Below are positions 48,590-60,619 of a stretch of DNA of 64,000 nt, piece by piece (the first letter of the stretch is position 1; each line of letters starts with the position of its first letter). A program made the translations under genes and the position numbers. The stretch spans positions 250,919,331 through 250,983,330 of the forward strand of contig JBOZIK010000001.1 of NCBI GenBank assembly GCA_051453625.1, in the 5' to 3' direction. The DNA is from Welwitschia mirabilis. Its lineage: Eukaryota; Gnetophyta; Gnetopsida; Welwitschiales. Under the pieces are notes generated by a model. That model saw nothing but the letters and a program-made list of their open reading frames with translations. It was not told where the DNA came from and ran no database searches.

Positions 48590-49255
48590 AAAGACAAAGC
48601 TAGGAAATATGGAACTTTCATGGATAGAATTTGAGAATAATTTTAAGGAAAATCATATCATAAAATTATATATTCATCAAAGGGTTACTAAATTCTACAA
48701 CCTGAGATAAACTCTTAACGAAACCATAGAATCTCAAGGATACAAATTTATGAAATTCTTAACATATGTGCCACATATGCATCTTGATGAAATAGGCAAA
48801 GAAAATCATTTTATTAATAGCCTTCATCCTTCTATTATTGCTAAACTATCCATGCATTTTTCAACCTCGAACTTTAGCTAAGGACATACAGAAACTAAAG
48901 CTAGTAGAATAAAATTTACAAAGACAACAAGAAAATAAAAAAAGAATTCTTTCTAAGGATTTAAATTTAATGGAAATTAATCACACATGTCTCACTGGAA
49001 TAAGAATTAACATTTCAACAAAATAATATCAATAATAGAGATAATATAAACAATTCTTTCAATAAAAAAAAACATGCATCATGCAAAAAAAAAATTCGAG
49101 TTTTTCTTATCAAAGTTATATTAGCAATCTTCCATAAATATCTAAGTTTGAGAAAATTCCTATACAAAATTAGTATCAAAATCACTCTAATAATGGATTA
49201 TAATGCTTCAAATGTAAATAACATCATAAAGTTAAAGAATATCTATCACTCACTA
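48590..49255 (+). pseudogene. gypsy gag remnant
   Basis: The retrotransposon-gag domain is recognisable as WIEFENNFKENHI (about 48615-48655), then RVTKFYNLR (about 48680) and YKFMKFLTYVPHMHLDEIGK (about 48743-48800), then NSLHPSIIAKLSM. A degenerate zinc knuckle CFKCK-x-HHKVKEYL follows near 49204-49245, with the last Cys changed to Tyr. In-frame stops interrupt it. Confidence 0.75.
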
Positions 49256-50039
49256 AGAACAATTCTAGATAAAAATTAGAAAATATTTAAGGATTAAAAA
49301 CCATTCGATAACTAATAGAATGCCTTCAAGAAGTAGTAGATAATTAAGGGGTGTAATTTGAAAAATTAATCATAGAAGGTATGGCTTTACTTAATGATTA
49401 AAGAAATGATAATTTTATTTGACTAGAGAGTAACTTATTACTTCATATATCTAAGGGTTGTTTTAAGAGAAAAATTATGTTAAGATCTAATTGAGGGATG
49501 TATAAAGGTTGTAAAAGGATTTATATCTAAGATTAATCAGTAGGTCCAAAATTGTACTTTATCAGTAAGTGGGAAAGATTTTCATAATTAATTAATTTTA
49601 ATTAATTTAGGAAAATAAGACATTATTTTGGGTATGAATTGGTTAATAAAAAATAAAGCATTTATGAATTATAAAAAGTATTAAGTAGAGATGACAAACC
49701 TTGGTTAAAGGCTAATCTTCCAAGATCACTTCAAATCAGCAATGAATGATTTAATGAAATCTATGCGTATAAGTAGGAAAATGGAGAAGGGTTTATTAGT
49801 TTATATGATTTGTCTAAAATTAGCTAACCTAAAGAAAGGAGAAACTTTAGTAAAGAGTATGTGAAAAGATTCAAGAATATATTCATGTATTTTGCACATA
49901 ATTACTAGGAATACCACTTCTTCAAAAATTTAAGTTTTTGATTAAAGGCACCATATAAAATATTCCTTTAAAAATAAAAGAATTAATAATTCATCTTGAA
50001 AAGCTTTTACAAAAATATTTTATTTACCCTAGTGTATCA

Positions 50040-51125
50040 TAAGGGGAAGCATCTATATTATTTTTAAATAAAAGTGATGAAATACGTAGGTTATGCATTG
50101 ATTATAGATAGTCAAATAAAGTTACCATTAAGAACAAATACCCACTACCAAGAATAGATGATCATTTTATCAAACTCAAAGAAAATAAGGAATTTTTAAA
50201 AGTTAATTTAAAATTTTAACTGCATCAAGTTTTAATTAAGGATTAAGATATTCATAAAAATAGCCTTTAAAGAATAATAAGGCATTATGAGTTCACTTTC
50301 ACGCCTTTTGATTAACTAATGCTCCTGTGGTATTCACCTGTCCTGTGAATCACATCTTCTAGTCAAATCTTGATTTCTTTGTAAGTATATTTATTAAATA
50401 TTTTCTTATTTATTATAAATCTTATGAGAAACATAAGAAACACTTGAGAATACCATTACAAACCTTAAGGAAAATGTTCCTTTTAAAAGAAATCCATCAC
50501 ATTTTTAGGTTATGTGCTATCTAATGAGGGTATTTTAATTAATTTGGATAAAGTTAGAGAAATTATGTAATGGCTAGCATCTATAGATATTACCGAGGCT
50601 AAAATATTTCTTGGTTTTGCTAGGCGCTTATGTTGATTACTCTTTAACTTATCTAAGATAGATTCTCCATTAATAAGTCTTTTAAGAAAAAATAATAAAT
50701 TTTAATGGATAAAAAAATGTTAGCAATTGTTTAATCATATTAAAGAGTGCTTAACTAGTTCTTTAGTTTTAGTAATACTAAATGGATCCAAAATTTTTTG
50801 ACTTGTACTAATGCATCAGGATAAAGTCTTGAATATGTTCTTTAACATGATAAAAGAGTAATAGCTTATGAAAAAAGAAAACTTAAGATACATAATAGAA
50901 TTTATTTTATCAATTATTTTAAATTATCCATAGTAATATTTTCTCTAAAGTTATGTTGTTAAATTTTAAGTTTGGACTTATCATAAAATTTTAAAATACA
51001 TTTCACTCAACCGAACTTGAATCTTAGGTAAAGAAGATGGATGAAACCTCTTTGAAATTTTAATCTTGAAATTTCCACCATAAAGGCAAAAAGAATAAAG
51101 TTGTAGATGCTCTGAGTAGATGTGA
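50040..51125 (+). pseudogene. gypsy reverse transcriptase / RNase H remnant
   Basis: RT reads RRLCIDYR-x-SNKVTIKNKY and PLPRIDD from about 50084, then HYEFTFTPFD near 50283. The catalytic FIDD-(I/L)L-Y motif is changed to FIKYFLIYY near 50385. SITFLGYVLSNEGI is near 50490 and FLGFARRL near 50610. RNase H retains only weak traces up to about 51120. A stop replaces the Gln of YRQLNK (CAG to TAG). Loss of both catalytic aspartates confirms it is dead. Confidence 0.8.
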
Positions 51126-51199
51126 TTATCTTAAAGTAATTATAAAAATTCAAAATTAGACAACTATTATTATTTTAAAGGGTTAAAACAAAGATGAAA

Positions 51200-52560
51200 A
51201 TTATGAAAAATTAAAAGATTAATTAGAAACATTGATGGATTTAGAACATTTTAGCATTGATTAAAATGGTATTATTAGATTTAAGGAAAGGTTTTATAGT
51301 TATTAATGTATATGATATTAGTTTATAATTCTGTCATATTAGGTTATCCTAAGGAAATTAAAATTTATGAAAAAAATAAACATTTGGTGATTAACAATGA
51401 AAAAAGATATAACAAAATTTATATCAAATTATTCAAGTTTTTAATAAGTTAATGTAGAGCATAATAATCTAGTAGGATTACTCTATCGTAATGATGTCCT
51501 AAAGTATAAATGATATGTGTTTTGTATGGATTTTATCTTACAACTTCCACAAACTCAATTAAATAATGATTCAATGATGGCTATAATTGATAAAAAAACT
51601 AAGTCAACATACTTCATCCTAGTAAAATCTACTTATGATGCTAAGGATATGGCTAAATTATATTTTTAGAATACTTTTTATTTACGTAATGTGTCCTTAG
51701 TAATTATCTTTGATAAGGATTCAAAATATACCTTTAAATTTTATTAAGAATTACAATTATATTAAAGCACCAAGTTAAATATGAGTATTACATTTTATTG
51801 CCAGACAAATGACCAGGCAGAAGGAATAATTAAATTTTAGAATATCTTCTTAAAGCATGTATTTTTAATGATCCTAAGAGTTTGAAAAAATACCTATCAT
51901 TAGTTGAATTTGCATATAATAATAGTTATTAAAGTTCAACTCAAATGGCTTCATATGAAGCTCTATATAGTAGAAAATACAAATCATTCACTAATGGATA
52001 GAACTTGAGGAAATATTAACTATAAAATTAAAAGTTTTATAGAAAATTATAAAACAAAATGAGAAACATTAAGAACATACTTAAAGAAGCATCAAATAGA
52101 TAAACCATGTATGTAGATCATGGAAGAAGAGATCTTGAATTCCAACTAGTTAGCCCTATATTTCTTAGAGTATCACCAATTAAACAAATAATTTGAGGAG
52201 CTAAGATCTTAAAATTAGCCCTTACATTCATTAGACCATTTAAGATACTAGAATGTATTAGACCCATAGCATACAATCTCACTTTACCTCCTTAATTATT
52301 ACAGATGCATTGATGTTTTCCATCTAAGCATGCTAATAAAATATTTTGCAGATACCTCTCAAGTGTTAACTAGTCTTATATTCAAGTGGAATTAAATTGT
52401 TTAACTATAAAAAAGCTAAAAGCATTGTTGAATTAGCAAATTTATCACTTTACAAAATAGGGAGATTCATCAAGTAAGGATATATAGTCTTAATGCAGCT
52501 ACTTAAGAATTAGAAGAAATAATGAAAAATCATTACCCAAATCTTTTTGAATTACATAGT
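51200..52560 (+). pseudogene. gypsy integrase and chromodomain-like remnant
   Basis: Integrase core: MDFILQLPQTQLNNDSMMAI near 51519-51578, DKKTKSTYFILVKSTYDAKD near 51590-51650, then a degenerate HPQTDGQ-type block (CQTNDQAEG near 51800-51830). The C-terminal FHLSMLIKYFADTSQVL is near 52320-52370. A chromodomain-like end, QVRIYSLNAA then ELEEIMKNHYPNLFE, lies near 52470-52555. Several stops and frameshifts are present. Confidence 0.75.
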
Positions 52561-52632
52561 ATGTAGTTATAGCTTTTTAAACTATTTATGTATCTTAATT
52601 TCTAGGAATAAATCATGGTCAGTAGGGAAGTA

Positions 52633-54334
52633 TGTTATATCCCATATTTTGTATACTTTTAATTACTTAAATATTAGACATTTTAATCTCTTAATTATAT
52701 AATAAATTTTGATATTAAATTTCTAACTAAAATTCTTCTTTAATAAGATACTATTTGGAAACTAATTTTTAGTTTTATAAGCAGTAATGTCTTGTATTTC
52801 TTATGTTAAAGATATACATTATAATTAATTTTTTAATTGTAAATAAATTTATGATCTTTTAAGTAATTGAGTGTGATTATTTTGTAATTTTTCATAATTT
52901 TAATATGTTGTATTAAATATAATAATGATGATAAGTATTTTATGAAAATTTTTATTTTTCATGATAAAAGAAGTTAATAAACAAAATCTATGCAAATGCT
53001 CAAAGCAAATAACTCCATCTATGTGAAGGAATCCAAGTTAAATGGTGAAATTGTTAAATTGAAAATTTACAAGAAGGTATAAAATAATAATAAAATATTT
53101 ATATAAATCACATATTAAATCTTTGTTTGTCATTTATGCATGTTCTCATCTGAGTCTAAAAAGTAAAATTACTTACTAAAAGTAAACGATTAATGTAGTT
53201 GGTTAAAAAAAAGTGAATAAAAAATTGAGTTGACTACATTCTTTTATGACATTTTATTTCTTGTGTTTATGTTGATAGATTTGATGGATTTTGATATTAA
53301 TAAGCATATGAATAAGTACATGTATTGTTATCTATATATCAATAAGGAAGAAAGAGTAGATTTTACTCTATCATGACTTTTATCCTTCTTGATTTTTGTA
53401 TAGGTATTTGATTTATAAAATATTAATTTTGTTGTATATTGGAATTGGAAAAATTTATCTCATTATGACACATGATAGTTTTGAAATTTATTTGTAGAAA
53501 AAAAATTATTCTACTATTGTATACTACACATTATACTATGTATGTTTTGAATTGATTAAATATGGTCATAAGTTAATGAAGGATGAAGAACAAACTAGCA
53601 TGAAGAAATGATGTATGTAACTACCTTGCTAATTACAATAAGAGAACTAATTACCCTTAGTAGTTAAATGAGTTATAAATATGATCTCTTCTTATATTCA
53701 CACATCAACATCACTTATCACTGAAGATCAACCAACTTATTAATGATCAATCTTATTCAATTCCATGTGATTAATCTTAGCCAATTTAATGTGATCATAT
53801 TATCTTATAAGTACGTATAATGTTGTGTATGGTTTTTAACCACTTGCATCAAGAATATTTGGTATACTATTTACCTATAAATAGATCCCTTCTCTACCTT
53901 ATGCACCAATTTTTCATTTTCATGCAAATACATGCTATCAAATTTTCATCTCGTTCTTTCATATTCTTCTTTTCTCATCCTCTTGCATTTGAGTGTAGAG
54001 ATTAAATCTTAGAATTTGAAGCTTAGAAATTGAGACTTAGAGGTAAGAATCTTAGAGCTTAATACTTCATCCAATCTTCATCAATTTTCATCAAATAGTA
54101 GTCTCTAATGATTATTTTTTTAAGTAGGTTTCATCTACCTGTTTTGTTTCTATGGTGTCTATTTTCATAAGAAAATTAATGGCATAATAGAGTATTGCCT
54201 TAGACCATTTCATATACTTGTAATAGTTTTGTTTTATTGAAACTAGCCCTTTCATAAAGCTTAAACTAAGATAAGGAATATATTTGAGGGATCTCTTTAC
54301 ATGATTCGTTGTTAAGAATATAAATAAAAATTTT
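52633..54334 (+). repeat. 3' LTR of the gypsy element, U3 to R part
   Basis: It begins TGTTATATCCCATA directly after a purine-rich AGTAGGGAAG tract (52621-52630). A TATA box (TATAAATAG, 53876) defines the promoter. The LTR continues after an N run at 54335-54438 and is split by a SINE and a Copia insertion. Confidence 0.65.
53876..53884 (+). promoter_or_regulatory. TATA box in the gypsy 3' LTR
   Basis: TATAAATAG is followed by a pyrimidine-rich leader (CCCTTCTCTACC), typical of LTR transcription starts. Confidence 0.5.
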
Positions 54335-54438
54335 NNNNNNNNNNNNNNNNNNNNNNNNNNNNNNNNNNNNNNNNNNNNNNNNNNNNNNNNNNNNNNNNNN
54401 NNNNNNNNNNNNNNNNNNNNNNNNNNNNNNNNNNNNNN
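54335..54438. other. assembly gap, 104 N
   Basis: The run of N lies inside the gypsy 3' LTR. It hides the segment that would show whether the two LTRs match upstream of 45085. Confidence 0.95.
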
Positions 54439-55334
54439 TTAGATTAATTTCATTTGGGTGAATTATCTAATCCTCAAATTTCATTTATGCTAGGTAGTCC
54501 TTCATGTTAATCCTAAGGCTTAGTAAATTTTTTTTAAATTAATCTTATGCATTAATTTTGTCTAATTGATTTTGATTTGTATTAATTATTTTTTTGGTAT
54601 ATTACATAGACTAAGTATATTAATTATTTACATTAATTTCTTCTTATAGCTAAAGTTCAAACTTTTCAAAATGATAACATAACTCAAGAATACCATAATT
54701 TACTAAATATTAAATAAAGTTAAATATGATTTTTTCTATACTTTTAGAATTTTATCAGGATCATAAAAATTTAAAAATAGTAGTTTCTTTAATAATCGAT
54801 ACATTTTTAAAAATTATTTTATAAAAATAACTTAGCAAATAAAAACAACAAGTAATTAGCTTTATTTTAAAGAATTAACAGTTAAAATCTTATAATGGAC
54901 ATAGATAATTAAGTAATATTCTTAAATAGTAATTAACAAGTTAAAAATTCAAAGGAATTTAAAAGTTAGATACTTTTCAGTATAGTGTTGTATTATAACA
55001 ATTCTAAACACTAAGACAATTTCTAGACTTATGATCTTAGAAAATATATTTGTAGGAATATAAAATTGATAAAATTAATTTTTGGAGATTATATTATGAG
55101 TGTAATTTATGAAAAATTATTATAATTTATTTTTATCTTTATAAATAATTAATTATTAATTTTTAGTTGTGATGTCTCTTAAAAAGTAAAGGAAACCTTT
55201 AATTAACATTGTTAATTAGAGAAAATTTATTTAATAAAATTATGCAAATAATTTAAGAATTTTACATAGATCATAATTAAAATAATTTTATGTTATAGTA
55301 TTGTTAATAAATCTTCGGTAAAATACAGTGCATG

Positions 55335-55502
55335 TTTTTGTTTTTTTGGAGGGTAATGAGTGGGTAGTTAGGTTGTGATGCATAACTTCCAGTGGCACTT
55401 GGGCATGTAAATTTTCAAATATTTTCTCCTGCTAGTGTAGGGATTTGAATCCAAAAACCCTACTTTTAGATTTTCCTAATTTTACCACTAAGGTAATTAG
55501 TC
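55335..55502 (-). mobile_element. tRNA-derived SINE inserted in the gypsy LTR
   Basis: On the minus strand, an A box (ACCTTAGTGGTAA) lies about 45 nt upstream of a B box (GGATTCAAATCC). A non-coding body follows, then an A-rich tail (AAAAAAACAAAAA). The flanks AAAATACAGTGCATG (55320-55334) and AAAACATAATGTATG (55503-55517) look like a 15-bp target duplication with a few changes. The uninterrupted 5' LTR has a single copy of this site (AAAGTATAACATATGG near 46037). The acceptor stem/cloverleaf is not intact, so it is not a functional tRNA gene. Confidence 0.8.
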
Positions 55503-56323
55503 AAAACATAATGTATGCCTTTCTTATTAAGGCTCTTGTTCTTGAATAATAAGTGAAATTCTTATTTAGCATAAGTTAATGTTTTTTAATTAATTATTTA
55601 AGAAATGTATACTTTAATGTTATTTTATGTTTTTAATATTATTAATACTTTTCATATATACATAAAATTCTCCTCTTCTTTACTTTCTTTTACTTTGACA
55701 TGTATATTTAGAAATTTATGAGGATTTTTGCATTAGTAATTTAACCTTTGTCCCTTTTATTTATTTTATAGTTACATGAATTTTAAGTAGAAATTAAGTC
55801 TTATATTTCTATTTATCCATACATTTATGCTTATCTCTCTTCATTACTCATATCCTCATGTTAAATTTACTAGTTAAACTTGAATAAAAAGGTTCAATAA
55901 TGGCATTGTTTCATGCATAGAATATTTTTTTTCACAAAGAACTTGAAAGCAGTATTCTAATTTGTTTGAAAGTTACTATAATGAATGTAACATCTTTTCA
56001 ATAGCTAAATTACCATTACTATATTTTTCAAAATCAATCATTTTCTAATATGATAAATGAAGATTATGTGTGTTTTTCCTTATTTTATGTATGCTTTTTT
56101 TAATAAAGTAAACCTAGTGATGTTAGAATTATTTTTCTTAGGTAGANNNNNNNNNNCTAAATCAAGATAGTTCCAATAATTATTTCATCACTAAAGTGGA
56201 TTGCATTACATTTTTTCTATAAAACTCTTTTAGAAGTGATTTAATCACTACTTTCCTACCCTATCCCTGTATGGACTTACTTTAACTTAATATCCTAAGT
56301 GTTTAGTGTCGAAACATTATATT

Positions 56324-56328
56324 GCATA
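56324..56328. repeat. left 5-bp target-site duplication GCATA
   Basis: GCATA directly precedes the TGTTAG start of the Copia LTR and is repeated exactly at 63177-63181 after its CA end. Confidence 0.95.
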
Positions 56329-56479
56329 TGTTAGATTATATTTTACTAATTAATGTCAAACTAATGTTTTTTGTATAGCAAGTTTTATGTATCTTATGCA
56401 GAATATGTTAATCACTTGCAATTTAAATGTGAAATTCAAGATTATTGAATTCTAATTGTTAAAAACGTATCAATTTTAC

Positions 56480-57620
56480 TAACCCTCTTAAGGGGTCGAC
56501 TAGACTTTTAAGGGGTTGACCGCACCTGAAAGAGACACTCAGAATTGAACTGAATTCAGAGGAGTCAATCAGATTTTTCATGGAGTCGACTAGACCTGTG
56601 ATCTTGAAAGCCAACACCCTTCAACCGAATGTAAGGGGTCAACTGGATTTCTGATGGGGTTAACCAAACTTGTGATCTCAAGAGCTAGTATCCCTGAATA
56701 GAATGACAAGGGTTGACCGGACCTTTTATGGGGTCAATCAGATTTGTGGACATGGTAACAGTATCCCTAAACTGAATGACAAGGGGTTGACCAGACCTAT
56801 GATGGGGTNNNNNNNNNNNNNNNNNNNNNNNNNNNNNNNNNNNNNNNNNNNNNNNNNNNNNNNNNNNNNNNNNNNNNNNNNNNNNNNNNNNNNNNNNNNN
56901 NNNNNNNNNNNNNNNNNNNNNNNNNNNNNNNNNNNNNNNNNNNNNNNNNNNNNNNNNNNNNNNNNNNNNNNNNNNNNNNNNNNNNNNNNNNNNNNNNNNN
57001 NNNNNNNNNNNNNNNNNNNNNNNNNNNNNNNNNNNNNNNNNNNNNNNNNNNNNNNNNNNNNNNNNNNNNNNNNNNNNNNNNNNNNNNNNNNNNNNNNNNN
57101 NNNNNNNNNNNNNNNNNNNNNNNNNNNNNNNNNNNNNNNNNNNNNNNNNNNNNNNNNNNNNNNNNNNNNNNNNNNNNNNNNNNNNNNNNNNNNNNNNNNN
57201 NNNNNNNNNNNNNNNNNNNNNNNNNNNNNNNNNNNNNNNNNNNNNNNNNNNNNNNNNNNNNNNNNNNNNNNNNNNNNNNNNNNNNNNNNNNNNNNNNNNN
57301 NNNNNNNNNNNNNNNNNNNNNNNNNNNNNNNNNNNNNNNNNNNNNNNNNNNNNNNNNNNNNNNNNNNNNNNNNNNNNNNNNNNNNNNNACAAGGGGTTGA
57401 CCAGACCTATGATGGGGTCGATTAGATCTGTGAACCTAAGAATAATACCCCTGAGCCGATTATCATGGGGTTGACTGGACACCTAAAGGGGTTGACTGGA
57501 CTTTGACATAGGAAATTGGAATGATTTTTTATCAGGACTAGCAAGTGACCAAATAGAATGATGGGTGACTGGATTTGGATCGACCGGACCCTAAGGGGTT
57601 GACCAGATATGGAACCGTAA
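56480..57620 (+). repeat. GGTCGACC-motif tandem array in the 5' LTR
   Basis: The unit of about 73-75 bp (anchors GAATG-ACAAGG at 56627, 56701 and 56773, then GATTATC at 57458) carries two GGGGTCGAC(C/T)(A/G)GACCT motifs. These are joined by CTGTGATCTTGAGAGC-type and TATCCCTGAACC-type spacers. Many motifs have decayed to GGGGTTGACC or GGGGTCAACC by C-to-T changes. A nominal gap (56809-57388) interrupts the array. Confidence 0.85.
56809..57388. other. assembly gap, 580 N, probably artefactual
   Basis: The 30 bases on its left (56779-56808) and right (57389-57418) are identical, starting ACAAGGGGTTGACCAG. Collapsing them gives an LTR of the same length and unit order as the gap-free 3' LTR. Confidence 0.85.
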
Positions 57621-57806
57621 GAAACTGGGGCAACTAAAAATTTTAATCGAGTGACTTGTGTAAGTCATTAAACNNNNNNNNNNNNNNNNNNNGGAATGGC
57701 ACTAAAATTTTTTATCTATTTTGTATCCATTAGATAGTCATTTTCTAGCCATTTATATCCATTAGAGGTGCATGTTCAAATGTAATAAAACCTAAAAGCC
57801 TTTCAA

Positions 57807-57815
57807 TATAAATAG
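57807..57815 (+). promoter_or_regulatory. TATA box of the SIRE-like LTR
   Basis: TATAAATAG is preserved as TATAAATAT at 62424 in the 3' LTR. It lies just downstream of the GGTCGACC array and upstream of the 33-bp repeats. Confidence 0.6.
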
Positions 57816-58103
57816 CCAAGAGAGAAAAGACGAAAAAACCTTTTTTAGCTCTTTTAGACTTTTGAACATCTTTTGAATCTTGACAAAGGGCTGAAGATTG
57901 TGATATTTACTGCTGGATCTTGGCATTTGTACTCGTGACCAAGGAAGATCTATCATCTGTGTTATCTATACATTCAAGGTTAGATATAGTGCTTTATATA
58001 TTATACTATCTACAGGAGAAGAACTCCATCAAATATATTATATGAAGAATAAGTGATATCTGTGCATCTTGACATTATTGCATCACTATTTTACATTGTG
58101 AAA

Positions 58104-58240
58104 GGTTGAGACTTAGCTTTCAAAAGTCTGTTCAAATGTTAATACTAAGCTTGGAAAAGTCTATTCAAAGGTTAAGACTAAGCCTGGGAAAGTCTGTTCA
58201 AAGGTTGAAACTAAGTTTGGAAAAGTCCATTTGTAAAGGT
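58104..58240 (+). repeat. 33-34 bp tandem repeat x4 in the 5' LTR leader
   Basis: Units of the form GTTAAGACTAAGCCTGG followed by AAAAGTCTGTTCAAAG start at 58104, 58138, 58171 and 58204. The same four-unit array is at 62727-62862 in the 3' LTR, so it predates insertion. Confidence 0.9.
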
Positions 58241-58547
58241 TACAGGTGAACATGGAATACCTGGTGGAGTAACAAAGATCTAGATTAAGTTTGGTGATAA
58301 GTTAATCATCTAGAGTGGAGTAGGGGTTTCTTGAACCACTATAAATCCTGTGTGCATCTATTCGGTATTTTATACTTTTAGTTAGTTTCATTAAATTAAA
58401 GACCTTTAGCTTTTCTTTACATGTATGAATTTATTAGTAAATTATTTTGAGCAAGCATTTAGTATATCATGAGTTCATTTAGTTTATTTTGTTTTAATTT
58501 TTAAAAGAACCTATTAACCTCCCCTCGAGGGTTCTTGATCCTATAAA

Positions 58548-58566
58548 TTGGTATTAGAACTAAGTC
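58548..58566 (+). promoter_or_regulatory. primer-binding site, initiator tRNA-Met type
   Basis: TTGGTATTAGAACTAAGTC corresponds to the common plant site TGGTATCAGAGC and lies one base after the 5' LTR end. Confidence 0.8.
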
Positions 58567-58612
58567 AAGTCTTTCTTTAGATTTTAACTGATCTAGACTT
58601 TAGAACCCTATA

Positions 58613-59540
58613 ATGAGTAATCCATATGATGGTTTTTCCATCGGTCATCCACCCATGTTTGATAGGTCAAACTATGCATACTGGAAAGCTAGAATGAAAA
58701 TTTTTCTTAGATCTCTAGATGTCGATATAGAAGAAGTTATATGTAAGGGTTACTTAGTGCTTATGTCATCAAAAATGAATGCCAATGGTAATACCACTTT
58801 AGTTTCGAAATCATGAGATCAATGGACTACTACTGATAAAATCAAAGTTACCATAGATGCCTATGCTTTTAATGTAATATTTTGTGTAGTCTGTGTAAAT
58901 GAGTTTAAATGTATAATTAATTGTAAGTATGCTAAAGAGGCTTGGGACATTCTTGAGATAGCACACGAAGGAACTTCAACTATAAAGTAAGTAAAACTTT
59001 AAATGCTTATTTCTAAATTTGAAGACATCCACATGGATAAAAAGAAGACTTTACAGGATTTGTTTGTGAGAGTCACTAATATTGTAAACTCTATAGAGAG
59101 CCTTGGAAAACATTTGAATAAAGGAAAGATGGTCAAAAAGGTATTGAGATCTCTAGCAAAGAGACTTGAAGCTAAGGTCACAGCTATCAAAGAGAGCAAG
59201 AACATAAATGCAATGGCACTGGAAGAGCTACAAGGTAATCTACACCCTATGAGCTTAAATTTGTTAAAGATAAGAAGAAAGGTATTGCCTTGAAATGTGT
59301 GCAGGAAGAATACAGGTCTGAAAGATTGAATTAGAATTTGGATGATGATGAAGTAGCTCTCCAAGCCAGAATATTCAAGAAGTTTCTACATAGAAAGAAA
59401 AAGGAAGGTGAGTTAAGTAGAAACTCAAAAAGAAATCATCTAAAATATAGAAAGGAGCAAGAAAAAGATAAATAAATTCAATGCTACTCATGCAAAGGAT
59501 TTGGCCATATAGCATGAGTGTCCAACATGAAAAGAGATAA
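58613..59540 (+). pseudogene. gag of the SIRE-like element
   Basis: The frame starts MSNPYDGFSIGHPPMFDRSN then YAYWKARMKIFLRSLD, the typical Copia gag opening. It continues AKEAWDILEIAHEGTSTIK (about 58930-58990), LISKFEDIHMDKKKTLQDL (about 59003-59060) and LRSLAKRLEAKVTAIKESK (near 59148-59205). A zinc knuckle CYSCKGFGHIA follows (about 59479-59515); its distal Glu-Cys-Pro is only reached after a one-base shift. Stops at 58814 and 58987, among others, disable it. Confidence 0.85.
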
Positions 59541-60239
59541 TAGGAAAGCAAGGAATCCCTCTTTTATTGCAACATGGAATAATGAGGATGATAATGATAA
59601 TAGTTGTTCAGGTCAAGAGTCAAACATAGACAGAAGATTGTCTTTCATGGTGATTGTGCCTTTTCTCAAAAATTTACCTAGCACTTGAGATCCTAATGAT
59701 TTCAACATAATCGATGAAAAAGAGAAGGAGCTAGAGTATACATGTCATAAGCTATATGAAGAATGTGAAAAGCTAACAAAAAGGATAAATGATCTGAACG
59801 AAGTAGTAAAGTCTCTTACCAAAGAAAAGGAGGAAATAGAAATGAAATATAATGTGATAAAATCTCACAACACCAATCTCTTGTCACAAGTAAAAGATCT
59901 ATCTTTCTTTGCTAATAAATTTTTTAGTGGTTCTTCTAAGTTAGAACAAATGCTTGGAGTTCATAAACATACTGGAGACAAATCAGGTATTGGTTTCATT
60001 TCCCAAAATCCACAAGAATAGGTAAACAGGTAACGTAAGTATACTTCTAGAGTTTCACGTAATTTTAATGTTAAAATTGGACATTCAAAATTATTTTGCA
60101 ATATTATAAAATTAATGCTTTTATTATATTCTATAAATTCTTTACCATTTAAATTCATTCCTAAAAGAAGTATACCACATAAGTCTAATAAAACTAAGTG
60201 GGTAAGGGCTAACAATCTCGAAATCCTTTTAACACAAAT

Positions 60240-60600
60240 AGCTCTTAAAGGATTAAGTGCAAATAGTTGATACGTAGATAGTGGATGCTCAAGGCATCCG
60301 ACGAGAGTAAGATTAGATTTTCAACACTTGAGAAATATTGATGAGGAGATGTTATTTTTGGAAATAATAAAAAGACAAAGATAGAAGGTATAGGATGCAT
60401 CAAAGAAGGTAAGTTACCTAAACTAAATGATGTGTTATATGTGAATGGTTTGAAGCATAACTTATTAAGTATTAGTCAATTGTGTGATAAAGGTCACAAA
60501 ATAATATTTAAAAAATAGAAATGTGAAATTTTAAATGTAAAAACAGATGATGTTGTTCTTACTGCAAATTGAGTAAATAATATTTATAGCATAGATACTC
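60240..60600 (+). pseudogene. protease / gag-pre-integrase remnant of the SIRE-like element
   Basis: YVDSGCSRHPTRV begins at 60271 and keeps the DSG catalytic triplet; the preceding Trp codon has become TGA. The downstream block LNDVLYVNGLKHNLLSISQL (about 60421-60480, with minor differences) and CDKGHKIIFK mark the pre-integrase segment. Coding similarity stops near 60600; no HHCC or DDE integrase block follows. Confidence 0.8.
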
Positions 60601-60619
60601 GTGTGAATTTGTGAAATGA

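Larger units (their letters stand above)
54439..56328 (+). repeat. 3' LTR of the gypsy element, middle part
   Basis: Collinear with 45085-46960 of the 5' LTR, apart from the 168-bp SINE at 55335 and a 10-base N run (56147-56156). It is cut at 56328 by the SIRE-like Copia insertion. Confidence 0.75.
56329..58546 (+). repeat. 5' LTR of the SIRE-like Copia element
   Basis: The LTR contains about 74-bp tandem units with GGGGTCGACC-type motifs (56480-57620), a TATA box (TATAAATAG, 57807) and a 33-bp tandem array (58104-58240). N runs at 56809-57388 and 57674-57692 interrupt it. Without the first gap and its duplicated edge, the length would be about 1608 bp, close to the 1650 bp of the 3' LTR. 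Confidence 0.88.

Noticed and set aside
53820-54005. 61-codon frame downstream of the gypsy LTR TATA box
   Set aside because: It lies in the transcribed leader of an LTR, is pyrimidine-rich, and has no similarity to any protein known to the writer.
55430-55505. Possible functional tRNA gene
   Set aside because: A and B boxes are present, but no paired acceptor stem or proper anticodon arm can be drawn. The body, the A-rich tail and the target duplication identify a SINE.
56685-57482. Apparent 265- and 240-codon frames across the LTR gap
   Set aside because: They are artefacts of N and of the regular GGGGTTGACC repeats; the region is a non-coding LTR array.
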